Positions 21,821-36,377 are shown, numbered from the stretch's first letter. The stretch: 64,000 bases of DNA from Lepturacanthus savala (GCA_030544235.1 CM060462.1:32892526-32956525); one strand, 5' to 3'. The notes: generated by a model from the sequence alone, not told the origin. Numbers and translations are program-made.

Positions 21821-24237
21821 CATCCTAAGCAAGAAAAACAATCTGAAAGCAGCCCAGCAGGGAATGTCTTTCCTTCATTCAAGTTTTATGTTAATGTTTA
21901 ATTTTACCTCACTGCAGAGATATTTGGAAATGAAAAGTCTATATATAAGCAACTGTGTAACTGGGCCTTGAAGACAACTGTGTAGAGTCAGGGGAGACCT
22001 GAGAAGCTGTCGTTCTTCATATTCCCCAACTATAGAAACCCCAGAGAATACACATACTGTACCTGCACAGCTAGAGATGAGCATGATTAAAGCATCACAA
22101 ATTCCATCTGGATTACTTCTATGTACATATAAAGGAATAAGCTCTATATTGCTCTACACCATGAATGAGACCAAACGTGAAACACTTTGCATCACTTTCT
22201 CTTAACTGGGATAAGTTTTAGCCTTTCAGTATTTACATCCCCAAGGTCATTCAGAATAAATTCAAAAGGGATCACCTGTTTTCAGTATCTCTGCGTATTG
22301 TCAGCATAAAAATGATAGATGATATGTTCTCTAAAAATAGAATCCTGTGGGAACATACAGTATATATGAGTCTGTAGCTCATATATCACCAACAATGCAT
22401 TGGTCAGATAAATCTGTTACTCTGCAGTTTAGTAGTGATCTGTATGTTGTTGCAAGATTCACATCTCTGTGAAAAGTGTTTTTACTTATACTTAGTTAAA
22501 ATCTAGTTATTCTCAGAGACGAGGTAAAATTGAGGTAAAATCATAGAAAAGGAGATAATTGTTTATCAAGTCACCAAATTTTGGTTGAAATTATCCAAAA
22601 ATTTGACCCTCGCCATGAAGCCCTGGATATTGATCTACAGTTAATGGTCAAACAAAAAATGTAGGGACATGAATGCATGTGTGTGATCACACAGAGCTGA
22701 TTTTATTAGTTATCATATTGGATCTCAATATGTTGTTCATTCTATATGTTGATTTAATGAAAATGCTTTCAGAGCATTTCCTCAAGCTAATTATGGATAT
22801 TCCTCTGGGGTTGCTGTTGTGACAGTGGATCCGGTTACTGCTCCACTGTCGTCCCTCTTGACTCTATTTTGCGTCACAGTGAGTAAATCCTCCAGGGGCC
22901 AAATGTGATGTCTTACAGTAATGGCTTGATGGAGAAACTCTAGTAATTTCTCTTTGCTAGATGCACAATGGTCAGATGGCGCTGGCATCGAACCATAGCA
23001 TCTGCATCGTGCTCTGACCTAGCTGCTGTGGTGACGGAGGTGGAATGATAGAATCAGCCAAAATCCTCCCTGGTCAGAAAGAAGTTGTAAATTCTCTCAC
23101 GCTGTTTTCATGGCAAGGCAGTGATTAGAGCACAGCTGATTGATCTTTGTGTCTCTCTGCCTGCACAGCAGAGCTGCAGAGCTGCTGCAGTGCTGTTTTA
23201 TCTGGTTATAAGATTCTCAGTGCATCCGCCAGACGCTACAAACCCAAATCCATTAGCAATCTAAGCATCAGATCCATAATTCCAATTTGTCCCCCTGGGT
23301 TTTTTTTTAATGTATCTTCTTCACATGCATTATTGGCTTAATTAAAGACATCATGAAGGCAAGTTTTAACAGCCGATATTTACCAACATTTGGCAGGCGG
23401 TTGTTGTTTCTTTCGAACTCTGCATACTGAAACAGTTTCCGACTCCTCAGCCAAATGCTTGAGTGGATTGGAGAGACGTCCAAACTGAGTCATCAGAGGG
23501 TCACGGTTGAGGCCTTTTCAAGTAAGGCCTTGCAATTGTAGGCTTTGGGTTATGTTGCTCAGCTAGTGGCTGATAGGGACCATGATGATCGATCTTGTGA
23601 GAGGGTATTGATCAGCTGAGACAGAGTTATTGTCTCTTCCCACTCTGATCCACTCTCTTTTCTTGCTCCGTCTCTTTTCCTCCCTCAGGACTGAACTGAT
23701 GGGAAGTATACTATACTTTGTCCGGCTATTGATAGAGCTCTTTCCTTGAGACAGTTGTCTCTGTCTCTGTGTGAATACCAACGTTTATGTCTACTTCTGC
23801 CTCTGCCTGTGTTCCTGTCTATATCTATATCCACCAGGTGATGACAGAGAATTGGGCCTCGTTTATATGCAACGATTTCAGCACAAAAAGGGGGTATTGT
23901 TTTTTTTTTTTGGGCAACATGGAATCCTGAAGATGTGATGTGTATTCTCATCTCCACACGTCATCAGAACATGGCTCAGAGAATAACGGGTGCCATCAAC
24001 ACCCGTTATCATCAAATGTGTGTTGATGGCAGAGGTGTTTTTAGATCACTTATATAAGAACTATCTGGACTAACATTATCTTTCTAGTGAGTGACTGGCC
24101 AGCATCACCTGTTCATTTTACTTATTAGTTATTTTGACTTTATTTTCCTACATGCTCTTTCTATTCCCCCATTACAATGGGTTTAAATTTTCTAAAGCTA
24201 TACAAATAAAATGTATTAATATCAATAATATAATTGT
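21821..24237. other. no gene recognised; one overlapping hairpin pair
   Basis: AT-rich; the segment around 22200-22360 has the look of common teleost LINE 3' debris but I cannot place it. A pair of overlapping perfect 10-bp inverted repeats lies at 23983-24029. Confidence 0.4.
23983..24029. repeat. two mutually exclusive hairpins
   Basis: ATAACGGGTG (23983-23992) pairs perfectly with CACCCGTTAT (24000-24009). CCATCAACAC (23993-24002) pairs perfectly with GTGTTGATGG (24020-24029). The two stems share 24000-24002, so only one can form at a time. Confidence 0.7.
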
Positions 24238-24600
24238 TATAGGTGACACGGTGGTGCAGGGGTTAGCGCTGTTGTCTTACAGCAAGAAGGTCACAGGTTC
24301 AAGACCTCCTTGGTCTGAGACCTTTTTGTGTGGATTTTTCATGTTCTCCCTGTGTCTGCTGGGTTTTCACCAGGTACTCCAGCTTCCTCCCACGGTCCAA
24401 AAACATGCTGAGGTTAATTGGAGACTCTAAATTGTCCATAGGTGAGAGTGTGTGAGTGAATGGTGTGTGTGCCCCATGATAGGTTGGCGACCATCTAGAG
24501 TGTATCCCTGCCGCTCACTTGTAATACACTGGAAGTGGCTCCAACAGACCCCTGCAACCCTAATAAGGAATAAGCGAGTATAGAAGATGAATAAATTAAT
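24238..24600 (+). repeat. dispersed teleost retroposon
   Basis: Begins GTGACACGGTGGTGCAGGGG with a tRNA-like GGTTCAAGACC box, then the common words ATGTTCTCCCTGTGTCTGCT, CAGCTTCCTCCCACGGTCCA and GAGACTCTAAATTGTCCATA. Ends with CTAATAAGGAATAAGCGAG. A well-known high-copy fish family; its tail is found again at 14052-14108. Confidence 0.65.
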
Positions 24601-27600
24601 TATAATTATAATAATCTTTTGAGATCGCAACCCTTTCCATTGTGTGTATTGGGAAGACCGATGTCAGTATTGGAAACAATACAGACAGCATCCTTCAGGC
24701 ATGTTGTAAACTACAACAATGGCACCTCAACGAGCTGCTGTTTTTGCACTAATGATAAGGAATATTTAGTTTATTTGACTTTATTCATGGTCCTTCAACA
24801 AAGTGTTGATTTGCTGCAGGACTTTTGTGATCAATGGAGACGGAATAATTACTCTGCCACGAAGCCATATCAAAACATTGCCGTCTGCCAAGCCTTGAAG
24901 CATTAGTTTTTGTCACAAACAGGACTTTGCAGGTTTCCACTTGATGATAGTTGTAACGAAACCAAAAACGTAATAATTCAAACAATCTTCAGAAGGAACA
25001 AACAAATGTGTCTGTTTCCCAAAAAAGCATATAAAATGTATTTGACTCACCATTAAATGACCATCTGCAACCACTGTTCTAAATGGGTACATACAAGGCA
25101 AGATTTTAAAGTTTAATAAATTGAATTTATTTGTATTTTATTCTAATTAGAGACACTGATATTATAACACAAATATTAACAGAAAGAAATACTCTTTTAT
25201 GGTGAGCTATTTTTCTTGATAGAGAGAAAGGATGGAGGAGGCAATATTGATTGAAACATTAAAGGGCCATATATTAAAGACCTAAGATAAGGTAAGAGGC
25301 AGTACTCCTGTAACTTTTCTACTGAATGTAGGCCAAAAATGTCGAACCACTGAACATACTCTTTTTAAGGGTGATCAAGTTGGAACAGTCCCAAGAGCAG
25401 TTATTCTGGTGTTCTGATATCGACGCTCTTTGCGGTGAGAGTTAATCTCAGTTTGCAGTGTTGGAAAATGAAAGTTTCAGTGTGATCTAAGCGAAAATTG
25501 CTGTTCTCATACTGATACTGCACTAAGAGGATAAGGCTGTGACCCCAATATTATTCTTACAATGTATACAGGAAAAAATGTTTTGCTCATGTATTCTTTA
25601 TCAATTTGCTTGTCACATTTGCATAGTAATAGCTATGAGGTCAGAGGGGAGAGTAGAGAGTGACAAATATATACTTAGACATATTTCTGAATTCTAATAA
25701 TTAATTAAATATTTTATTCAAAGATATTCATACCTGCTTCAAGTCTTCTTCCTCTTTTTCCTGTATCAAGTTACAGTGTGAACATCAATCATCTTTGTTT
25801 ATTTATTATGCTATGTATATAACCAAATCTACTCATATTTTAAATTAACATATGACATGGACATATACACTGTATTGTACTATACACATCCATAAATATG
25901 CTGCCTAGTCAACATATGGCTGTAATGAATAAAACTTGGGGCAGTTTGATTTCTTAAAATCCCCCTCCAGTCTCTCCATGAAGCTTTTTCAGCTTTATGG
26001 TTCTGTAACTTCACAGCACAGATCACAGTCCACAGCACAGCTGAGACCAGAGATGTACTGCGATTCAGAGAAAAGTATTCTCTTATGCTCTAAAAAGAGG
26101 AAAGTAACTCCAATTCAGATGCATGGTCTTCAAGTGGAGGGAAATTGGTCTCTTAATTTTTTTTTGTATATTTAAAATACCTGTGCTGCTGTCAGAGGAG
26201 ATTAAATCTATAGGGATTAGACAACCATGCCATGAGGGAGATCATTTCTCTTCATTTGATCAGGTTCAAAGGAAAGTCATCTTTCTGATATGTTTTAAAA
26301 AGATGAGAGAAAATAGAGAGAGCAAGTTAAAAGAGAGAAAGAACAGTGGTGGAGCGAGCTATAGAGTGAATAAAGAGAGGAACAACAATTCCACATTCAA
26401 ATGTTGAATTAAGCAAGCAGAATATACATTTTTCATAACTAAAGAGTATTCAAATATCGAAAGGAAACTTGACAGTCTTAATATGAAATATGAGGCAGTT
26501 ATAGTTTCCTCCACAGTAGGTGGAGGAAAGAAGAAGGAAAATCACTGACAGAGAAACAGATGGAGATTCAATATGTGCCAATATTTCTCTTCATTAAAAA
26601 TCACCTGTTTACTTCACAGGTCTCTTTTAAACCCTTTATTTTAGTGTAAGTTTACTAATTGCTAACTCCTGGTTCTCTCCAGACGTTTTATGAAAATGTA
26701 CAGTTTACTTTGTTCTTTATTTATAATAAATCAAAAGTATACAGTATGTTTGCTTACAGAGTTTGTTGGTGAAGAGGAACTGGAATCAATGTCCTCTGCA
26801 GCTGTTGTGAACATGAGCAGAATAAATTCATGACCATAGATGTCTACAATGTCTACAACTGTAGTAATGAGTTACAGAACTGTAAGACCAGTGAGCTGTA
26901 TATTTACAAAAAAGCACCAAAAGCAAAAGCATAAAAAAGTGTTTTATAATAAGGCCCATTTAAGGGGTATGTTTGTGTGTTTTATAAAGAGAAATGTTAT
27001 TGGTTGTTGATTATTTAATGTTTTTTTCTTATAGATTTAGAAAATGGGTTCATGGCCGTTTGTGATAAACAAGATGTAAAAACAGAATGTACCTTGTCTA
27101 AGTGGGTTTTCATTTCATAGTAATTTATTTTCATCTGTTGAACAAAACTATATGATCACATTGTAAAATAGTTGTAAAGTACATGATATATATCCCCCTT
27201 TGGCTTGCTGATGATTTCTGATGTGGGGCAGGTGCTGTATGATTTAGCATCACCACCAACCACATTTATATGTTTGTTTAACAGCAGTGCTGTGCCAAGA
27301 AATAAATGCTGTAGACCTGAGAGAGGGTTTTCACGTGGTTGCTTCAGTCTGCTGAGAATGAGCCAGAAGAAGCAGTTACATAAGTAAGTGAAAAACTAAA
27401 AAAAAAGAACATAGCCTGTGCTTATAATACAAGCATTATGCCGTATTGAATTTGTTGTTGGTGCACTTCTGTGAGAGGAAGCTGATGATGTCTGCATGTG
27501 AGGAGCAGAGAAAGAGTCAGGTGGGTACTGGACAGTCTGGATTGTTAGGCGAGGGCTTTGCACACTGACAATAGTGTTTTTGGTTTTCAACATCACAGGA

Positions 27601-28375
27601 AGGTCTGTGCTGGTGGCCTCTAGCCCTCAGGGTATTTAATGGACCCTGTTGTGTGGTGATATAAGCTCTGTTGCTGCAGTGTGGACATGCTGAAGCTTAC
27701 CTCTCTGGTGAAGCAGCATCCTCCTTAAAGAGTCCCTGGAGCCTACAGTATGTACTTTGTGCTCTTAAAACAAACCACACTGGAGCTTTTATGTGGCTTT
27801 TACTCAGTCAGAATTAATGGGATTATATCTTAAGATAATACAATTTTAATTTAAATTAAAAAAAGGGGAAAAAAAAGTTGAAACTGGTCTAATTCTCTTT
27901 TCAGATGCCTTTTAATTTCAGGCTTCTTTTATTCAGTGGGTTTAATTTTGAGGTTTGGCTTCCTAATTTAATCACACAAATTCTCAAAGCCTATTTAATT
28001 TTTAATAATATATATATATTTTTAGAATTTATAATCTTACTGTTCCGCAAGTCTTGATTTCTCTGGAAATTTGGGAAATGCTTTCCTCAATCACAGGATT
28101 AAATTTTTACGAAGCAAGGCTAAATCTCCTGTATAGTGGATCCCTCACACCTCATAGCACCAGACTTAGTCTTGTTTTATCACCCGTCATCTTTCACCAA
28201 CTTTTTCAAAGTGCTAATATGCAGAAAATGATTTTCAGATCTATAAATAACATCAAAGTCATCTTTTTTATGTGAAGTGTAGTGCTCCTGCCAGATAGGA
28301 AGTTCTCTGTGGTGTGACTCTGAGCAGAAAGCCAAGAATGGACAGAAAACAAGGCTTATAAACCCTTCTACACTG

Positions 28376-28378
<3 letters not shown>
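24601..28378. other. no recognisable feature
   Basis: AT-rich, with short frames only on both strands and a (TA)n stretch near 28008. No splice-compatible frame or transposon terminus noticed. Confidence 0.4.

Positions 28379-28428
<50 letters not shown>
28379..28428. repeat. (TG)n microsatellite
   Basis: About 25 TG units followed by GAGCGTG variants. Long frames encoding Thr-His or Cys-Val repeats here are repeat artefacts. Confidence 0.95.
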
Positions 28429-28430
<2 letters not shown>

Positions 28431-29751
28431 CGTGTGTGAGCGTGCGCGAGCGTGCGCGTCTGCAACTTGGCAAATTTGTTTCAGTGATAAGAATATTAAT
28501 AATGTCCTTCTATTGTTGTTAAAGCTGTAGTATGTGACTTTTGCATATAAATGAATGCCCAATCCATACAAACCCTTGCCAAACAAGTTCAGACAATATC
28601 GATTATCACCACCAGGTAAATCCCTCTGCAACAACTGCACAAACAGTCAAACTCGACCAGACAACCACCTCCTGGCATTGTGGCTTTGCAACCCAGATAG
28701 GCTGTTTTAGCTCACATTGACCATGAAAAAAAACATGTTCATTCCATAACATCTGCTTCCTTTCCTGCAGAACATTCAGAGGTGATTCATCTCCACAGCA
28801 CAGAGCTCAGAGAGCTAACAGTGCTATATAACACTGATCTGGGAATGAAGCTCATCCTGGGAGAGAAAGGAGTGTCCTGCTAGGTGAAGCTTAAAGTTAA
28901 CGCTACTAAGCTAACATTACTAGGATACCATGAATCACCCCATGTGTCAGAAAGTGTGTCATGGCCTGAAATACCTGCACAGGGGCAGCATTGATCTTTG
29001 AACTCTTATCTTATTAATCATTGAACTTCACCTCACATGTAGATTTATTTCCATAACCTTTGTGGTTGTAGAGATATTCTAGATTTTATTAACATTGATG
29101 AAACTCATTGATGTTGCAAGTTAGCTGTGCTCTGCCGGCTGCTGGCAAGTGTTAGCTTATTTCTAACAAATGTTGAGATGGTCATTACCTGTCTCCTGGA
29201 ACGTAATTGGTGTTTTTTCAAACTCTTTTGATGAATACAAACATGTTGGATCAGCCTCTTCTGCCTCCCTTGTAAATTGGCGCTAGTTTATGTACATGTA
29301 ACAACAGAACAGTAACAACAGGCCATGGAAAGCCAAACCCGTTTTCAGCTGGTTCACAAATTGAACCAATTGTGAACCAGCAACTGCAGTGACCCGAGCC
29401 AGCAATAGAACTGCTTTGGTCAAAAAGGGGTATCTGAGGACAACGTTATCTGACCATACATAGTTATTCTTGATCACCAGCTTACATGATTTGCGACCCT
29501 TACTTTTCCTGATATCCATCAGAATTGGGAGACAAAAGTTCTGCACTGCCATTTTTGTTTTGGTTTGTTCCTCCAACTGTAATGCTGTTGTTCTTCATTT
29601 GCAGTTATCTGCACACAAAATGAAAATCACCTCTAATATCGATTTACATGTTATTTATATAATATTGCGCAATTAATTTTAACTCTCTTGTGCTTGAGAT
29701 GAGGAGAATATGAATCAGACAGTGCAATTTAAATTGTCCCCTGACAAATCA

Positions 29752-29860
29752 TAGACAAGGCAAGAATATTTATAGAGCACATTTCAGCACAAGGCAATTC
29801 AAAGTGCTTCACAGAACATTAAAAGTGTCAGGGAAAAGTGCAAAATAATATACAAACTAC
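29752..29860 (+). repeat. SINE/LINE 3' fragment
   Basis: GACAAGGCAAGAATATTTAT, GAGCACATTTCAGCACAAGG and CAATTCAAAGTGCTTCACAG follow the order of a common teleost retroposon end. Confidence 0.5.
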
Positions 29861-30374
29861 AATATAAAAGATTTATATAATGAATGTAATTTCCTGAGTG
29901 TTTTCAGTCCTCCGCTGCTATTTTATCTGGTGATAGATCAGCAACCAAACGTGACGGAGGACCTAAATATTTTCATTGAGGGTTATCTGCATGGTTAAAA
30001 AGGTAAGCGCTGAATTAGCTGAAAGGCTAAATCTACTTTTCAGTGGGATTATTCCAAGTGACAGGGCTGACTTCCCAGTGTAGCGTCACGGTGTCGTTAA
30101 TTTGAATTAGCGGATGACAGAACATTAATGTCAGTACTTAAGACACAGCTGTCAGGTTTGCTGTTGTACAAGGCTCTCACACATTTGAACATCAGGTCTT
30201 TAATATTAACTGTTTTTATTTCTCCAAATAGCTTCCAAGTCGTCAAATAATATGCTGCATGTTCATGTCAAGCAATTAAATGATGACATCTAAATGTAAA
30301 GTAGATCCATGACATGTAGTGATACTCAAAAATGTACAGCATGAAATAATCACCCCTGAAGGCATTGAAATTTG

Positions 30375-30467
<93 letters not shown>

Positions 30468-30480
30468 TGTGTGTGGGTGT
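30375..30480. repeat. long (TG)n microsatellite
   Basis: More than 40 near-perfect TG units, changing at about 30463 into TGGG-interrupted units. Confidence 0.95.
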
Positions 30481-30486
30481 GTGTGT

Positions 30487-30540
30487 GTGGGTGTGGGTGT
30501 GGGTGTGGGTGGGTGGGTGGGTGGGTGGGCGGGCGGGCGG
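30487..30540. repeat. G-run tract (GGGT)n/(GGGC)n
   Basis: Successive GGG triplets separated by single T or C from about 30509 to 30540, with more than four G-tracts, suitable for G-quadruplex formation on the plus strand. It is fused to the hairpin that follows. Confidence 0.85.
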
Positions 30541-30573
30541 CCTTCCCGACAGCCAGGCTGTCGGGAAGGCCGC
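30537..30573. repeat. perfect 18-bp inverted repeat, 1-nt spacer
   Basis: The arm 30537-30554 (GCGGCCTTCCCGACAGCC) is exactly the reverse complement of 30556-30573, with a single A between. GC-rich and unlike its surroundings. Confidence 0.95.
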
Positions 30574-31502
30574 TCTGAGGTGTCCCACAGAGGCCTGACG
30601 CTCTGAGGCATGACCAGGTGTCGCTGCATTGGGAGGCTGTCTGCACACTGTGCAGAATATTAACAAGCCTGACCACACACACATATGAAGACACACACTT
30701 TATTTCTTTTGCACAGATATTACACTCACAGAGCAAATCCAGCCAAATTGCAAACATTCAAATACTGAGAAACACACCCACACTGTTGTCATGCTTGCAA
30801 ACACACCACACATTGCATATCAACAACAAACAAAATAACCATTTAGAGTATAATCCATTGCTCCACGCATTTGTATGTGTGTGTATTAAAATTCAGCCAC
30901 ACTTAAAACACTCTGCACAAACGCTGACATGCACTCAGAAGCGGACACGCACAGAAACCAAGGATAAAAACTGAAATCCCTCAACTCTACTCCCCCCATT
31001 TCACACTGTGATAACGTAGTAAAAGGAAGACGGTTTTCCTCAGCTCTCATTTTCTTCCTTTGATTAATGGAGGAGTAAAGGAGAATAACAATTATTTGTC
31101 GCTAGAGGACTCCTCTGAGACCTTCGCTCCCATATACAGACACACAGGAAGCTAGTGCAGACTAGGCAGCAGGGTTGTATGCATACATGTAAAGACAGAT
31201 GTGGACATAATGGCTCAGCCAGAGATACACATTCATTAGAGCGTATGAGTATACACCCACACACAGGAGGAGGTGGATGACAAGAGAGGCTGAGATAAAG
31301 GATGGAATTGGAAGATAGAAATTGAGATATGTGGAATGAGGTCTTAGGTATACAGTATATATTTCTATCTTCACATGTTTACAGCATATGTGTGTTCTGT
31401 GTGAAAGGTGTATTCATGGTATGTCGTATAGAGTTTTCGTCATGGAGAAACAGCATGACTTCATTAGTGCCAGAGGCAGCTGTAGCTGCAGATTACAGTA
31501 AG

Positions 31503-31548
<46 letters not shown>
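31503..31548. repeat. (TG)n microsatellite
   Basis: About 22 TG units. Confidence 0.95.
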
Positions 31549-31552
<4 letters not shown>

Positions 31553-34500
31553 GCCTTCAGGCATCCACATGTACACTACAGTACATAGTAGGCTGTGTAG
31601 TTGTGTATGTTTGTTACACATGTTTGTAGGTTTCAGCGTAAATCCTCAGTTTGTAGGTTGGAATTACTCAACATCTCCTACTTGTAGAGGAATGGTGGGA
31701 TTAATATCCCCGGATTATTTCTTCTTCAGATCCATGTGAGTGTTTAATACAGTATGTGGACCATGTGCAACAACATAGCATGTTTCATTCCTTATTAGGT
31801 AATTGTGTCGTTTACCATATTTAGCAAATGTGTCCTATTTTAGAAGCTTTTCTCAGTTTGTTGTCTCCATTTCTGGATTTATAGGCAACAGTCATGGTCA
31901 TATTTAAACAGTTTAAATAAACACTATTTTGCCATTTTCCCAGTTTAATATTTTAGTTTTTAATTTTCGTGGCTACGTCTCTTTATAAGAAATGCATGCA
32001 TTTATGGTCCAAAAGCACCTTTAGACCTGTAGAAGCAATGCAATGTCTGCTAAAAATGTTCTGCAACACTGACAGTCGACATACAGTACCTGTGCTTTGC
32101 AGAAACATACACCATCAACTTTCCCTCTGGAGACCGGCCTGCAAAAACTGCAGGGAAATAGTTTAACATCCATTTAAATAATCAAAGCGAATATATCAAT
32201 AATGCGGTTACCATACTCATTTTTTATATGGACAACTTCAAAGTAATTTGAAAAAGCACATAAACTATTCACATACAGACTACACTTTCAATTCAGCATC
32301 ATTTTCAGAGAAAGTGTCAGAGTAGGGAGGAGATTTTTTTTATCAAGAAGGTGCATCTGCCTCATTGTCAGAGCTTGTTACATTGGTTGAGGTATGATTG
32401 AAAGATTTATGTAGATTTGGCAATAGAACTGGTGTAGGGGGCAAATAAACTGACAATTTTGCTCCCCCTTTCACATAATGTGCAGTCAATAAGGGTTTGC
32501 ATATTATAATTTCTTATAATTTTCTTTTCAATCCTGGTAAGTTGCTACCTCACTTGTAGGCCTCATAGGTTCCATACTAAATCGCCTGAGCTATAGCTTT
32601 AAAGCAAAGTAATGATTTCTGACAATGCCACCTGTTTCAGGGTTTAAGACGATCCACCCTTTGAATTACCCTAAAGCTGTAAATCTTTGACATAGTGGAC
32701 ATCTTCCCTGAGTCTTTTGGCAATTGGAAGGACAGATTGATAGCGTTTGTGACTCTCTATTGACATATTATTGATACTTTACAAGGAATGGTTGTTTCCT
32801 CTCCACATCTATTTAATGATGCAGATAAATGCATGTGTGCCTCTGTGTTTATATTTCTCCCAAGATGCTTCCTCCACTATACATATTATAGCTCTATTTT
32901 ATATGAAGGAAAATACTTATTTCATGTACTTATTTCAGGCTGTTCTTTAAATTATTTCAGAGTTAAATTACTATTTATATACTTATTTATTTCAATGATC
33001 ACTATCCCTTACAATAAAATGTTTCTATCATAGTAACTAGCTTTGTGCAAAAATGATTCAGTTGTATATTCACTGTGCAGTACAGCTGCACATAACTATG
33101 TTCAGTAGTGCAGTCTCTTGTAAAAAGGTGGTTGGAACACATCCAGTTGGGCTTAAATGGCTTAGGCTGCTGACACCAGTGGATTTACTGTTACATTTAC
33201 TGCTTGTGTTGACACTTTCAGGCATTGAATGATACCAGACGGGCAATGTCATATCCAGCATATCCCTACTTAGCCTATATTTACCTCAGAAGTTGTTGTC
33301 ATGGATGTTTTCTTCTAATTCGCAGCTCACAGGAATTTAAAATCAGAAATATCTGTCATGACATGAAAGCAGCAGTGGAGTACTTGAGCAGTCATAGCTT
33401 ATGCTAGTGAAAATAACAAGTCTAGTGCTTCAATAAATGTTTTAGGGAGTAGAAATATTTAAATTTCCAGTATGCAGGTTAGTGCCATTTTGTTAAAAGA
33501 ATGGGTGTTAATTAAATTTGTTGGGCAACTGGATGCTCTTTGAGTCGGGTAAAGCTCTTAGGTTGAGAAGAGAATAAAGCTTTCCACACGAGTGAAGTGA
33601 TAGCAGCATAGGGAAGCTTTAATATTAACAGCTATATAGAGAATACCACCCAAAGTCATGCTGAAAGTCAGGTAATAGGCCAGGGGTCAAACATTGATTT
33701 TCAGGGAAACGCAACACTGGATTGGCCCAAGGGGAAAATTGAACATCAATATTGGTGTTTTGTGTCTTTTTCAATAAATCACAGCACCTGTAGTTTCCAA
33801 GTAATATCAATGTAGTGTGGAGACATGTGGAGCCAACACTCTAAGTCCACTGTGAAAAGAAATAATTTGTTCATGATAGCAATTAAAAAACAAAAACAGT
33901 TTATCGTTCATATTCAGGTAATCATCATAGGGTAAAATTTGTTCAGTAATGGTTAGATGCCACTTCATAGCATTGGCAAAGAGGAAATTGGTTAGCTTCA
34001 CAGAAATAAGTTCCCAGGTTTCAACTTGTCTCCAGTCCATCCTGAAGACTTTGTAGATGGTTTTCACAGAATTAAGGCTTCGCTTATCAGCCCAGTCTCC
34101 AGAGGACAGTTTATTGTTCTGCAATAAAGGAATACCTTGAATATCACGGTTTCAGCACGTTTCAATGTTTCTTGGAGTTGTTAAAATTGCAGGAGACACC
34201 TGATCATCGCCAATGTTGTTGTTCCGTCATGTCAGGCATTTTATTGCCGTTAAACCTGACATTCTGGATGTTTGTTGCGTCATTTGAAAATTCAGCATCT
34301 ATATCTGAAGAATATGACAACAATGACAGACAAGGAAATAAATAAAGTGTTTAAGCTGCCGCTCAGCCTGTGTGTCAAACATTTATTCACTAAGACATCA
34401 GCTTTAAGAACTTGAGCCTAAATGGACACAATTGAGGATTTACCCTGTGATGCTGAACATAACTTCAATAAACAGTGCTGGAACCCTGTTTGATTATTCA

Positions 34501-36377
34501 TTAATAATAAAGCAACAATATTTCCTCAGGGAATTGTGATTTATCATTGCTCTATATATGATTGGTTCCAAAGTCCCTAATGATTCTAGGTGTCATGTCA
34601 GTGGCTCTTGTTAATATATTAGTGTAGGTTTGTGTGGTAATGTGTGTATTCCTGTGCTTTGCAAAGTGTATGTGTGTGTGAGTGATGACTGATCCCGTGT
34701 CTCTTGCCTACACCCTGTGTTAGGATGTCGAGGATAGGATGTCACAAAACATTACATCACTTCTAATCTCCTTAAATCTCCTGCTATCCAGCTGAGGAAG
34801 TGTAGGCGGCAATAATGAATAAAGAAAATGCCACCTCTAACCAGGAACATGCCTCGGGCACAGTGATGATGTCTCACGATGGGGAATTGACCCCAAACGA
34901 GTTAGCGTCTCACCTCCCACACATTTACAGTAATTCTGAACTGACTCATGTTTTCAGGAGTGCTGCTGCATCATTGATCGCTCACGGGTGAGGTGCTGAG
35001 AATTGAAATTCCAATATAAACTCACAACTCATCTATAGAGTGTAATACATTATGGTGCTCATTGGCAACGCAGGTGAAATGTGAACAATTAATCCACATG
35101 TCAAAATAATGTTATCTCAGCAGTGTTGAGTGACCAGACTGATCAGTTTGATCTCACATGTTAGTGTAAAACCAAGAATCCGCAGAGGCAACTGTTTTTT
35201 CGCCTCCAACGCTTTCATCAAAATCATTTTGTTGATGAGCCCTTACTTAATGATATATTCATATACTGCATATAAATGATAAAAGGGGGAGCCTAAAGTA
35301 GTGTTGCAGGCTAACTGGACAGATAAGAATGGGGGATAATAGACATTTTCTAACTGTGTGCAAGAAATCAACAGCATTCATTTTCAACCCGCAGAGTGAA
35401 TCAATACAGTAAAATCAAACAATGAGCTGAAAAATTGTGCAGAACTGCTGAACTGAGTTAGATGATAATCTATGACCTCATCATGAGTGATGCCCTCCAG
35501 GTAGTCATCTGGTCCATTGGTTATATATATATATACATATATATAAATATATTAATTATAGCAGCTTTAGGAAACTGCAGGGATGCCTAAATTAAATCAG
35601 TGTTATATAGTATAACCTGTGTCAAATGGTGTACATGCTTAAATTCTCATATCCTAGATTTTAAAAGTGCATTCTTTTAAAGTCTACTGAGAGAAGGTTG
35701 TAATTATTTACATAGCAAGAGGTCAATGTCGTAAATATAATAGTGCGTCTGAACAAACAGCAAACACTGTCATTTTTCTGTTGCTGATAGTCTGTTCAGT
35801 CTGGCAAGAAACTCTATGTTCCTAATTAACATAACACACTTAGCACTTCAAAGGCTGCCAAGGAGAATGGCATGGATGTCATCCTATACACCTGTGACTC
35901 TATGACAGGCTGAAATGTCTCAGGCAGATGCATCGCTACTTTGTGTCATCTCAAAGAGACATTGACATTGATAAGTTGATTCTATTTTAATCATATACTA
36001 TTTATGCTACTTTTGCTCATGCAAATCAAGTCTATCATTTTCAAATGCAAAAAAAAAAAAACTGTTCTTGTCTACCAGATGCAGTTCATCGAACCAGTGA
36101 ACTAATGAGCATGGGAGGACATTAAGACAGTTAATTTGTTTTATGTCTCAGCAAGTAATGATATTGCTACTCCTGAGAGTTCTTACTCACAAGAATAAAT
36201 ATGACATGGCAATCAATATTGGTTTTAATTTAATCATGTAATGTTTATGAGACAGTATGAGACACATGTCTTATCTGTCATCCTTTCTACTTGTTGCATC
36301 TTAACACATCAGCCATGGCTTTGTCAGGGTTATGACATGGTTCCCCAGAGAGTTAAATTCCATGCACAGTTGCTCAC
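31549..36377. other. no recognisable gene
   Basis: AT-rich, with a (TA)n at about 35522-35545 and a poly(A) at 36050. A minus-strand ORF of 105 codons (34124-33807) shows no motif. Confidence 0.4.

Noticed and set aside
28180..28640. ORFs with Thr-His repeats
   Set aside because: Translations of the (TG)n tract.
30268..30757. ORFs of 95-142 codons rich in Thr-His or Cys-Val
   Set aside because: Translations of the (TG)n/(CA)n tract.
33807..34124. 105-codon minus-strand ORF
   Set aside because: No motif, no splice context, AT-rich flanks; length possible by chance.
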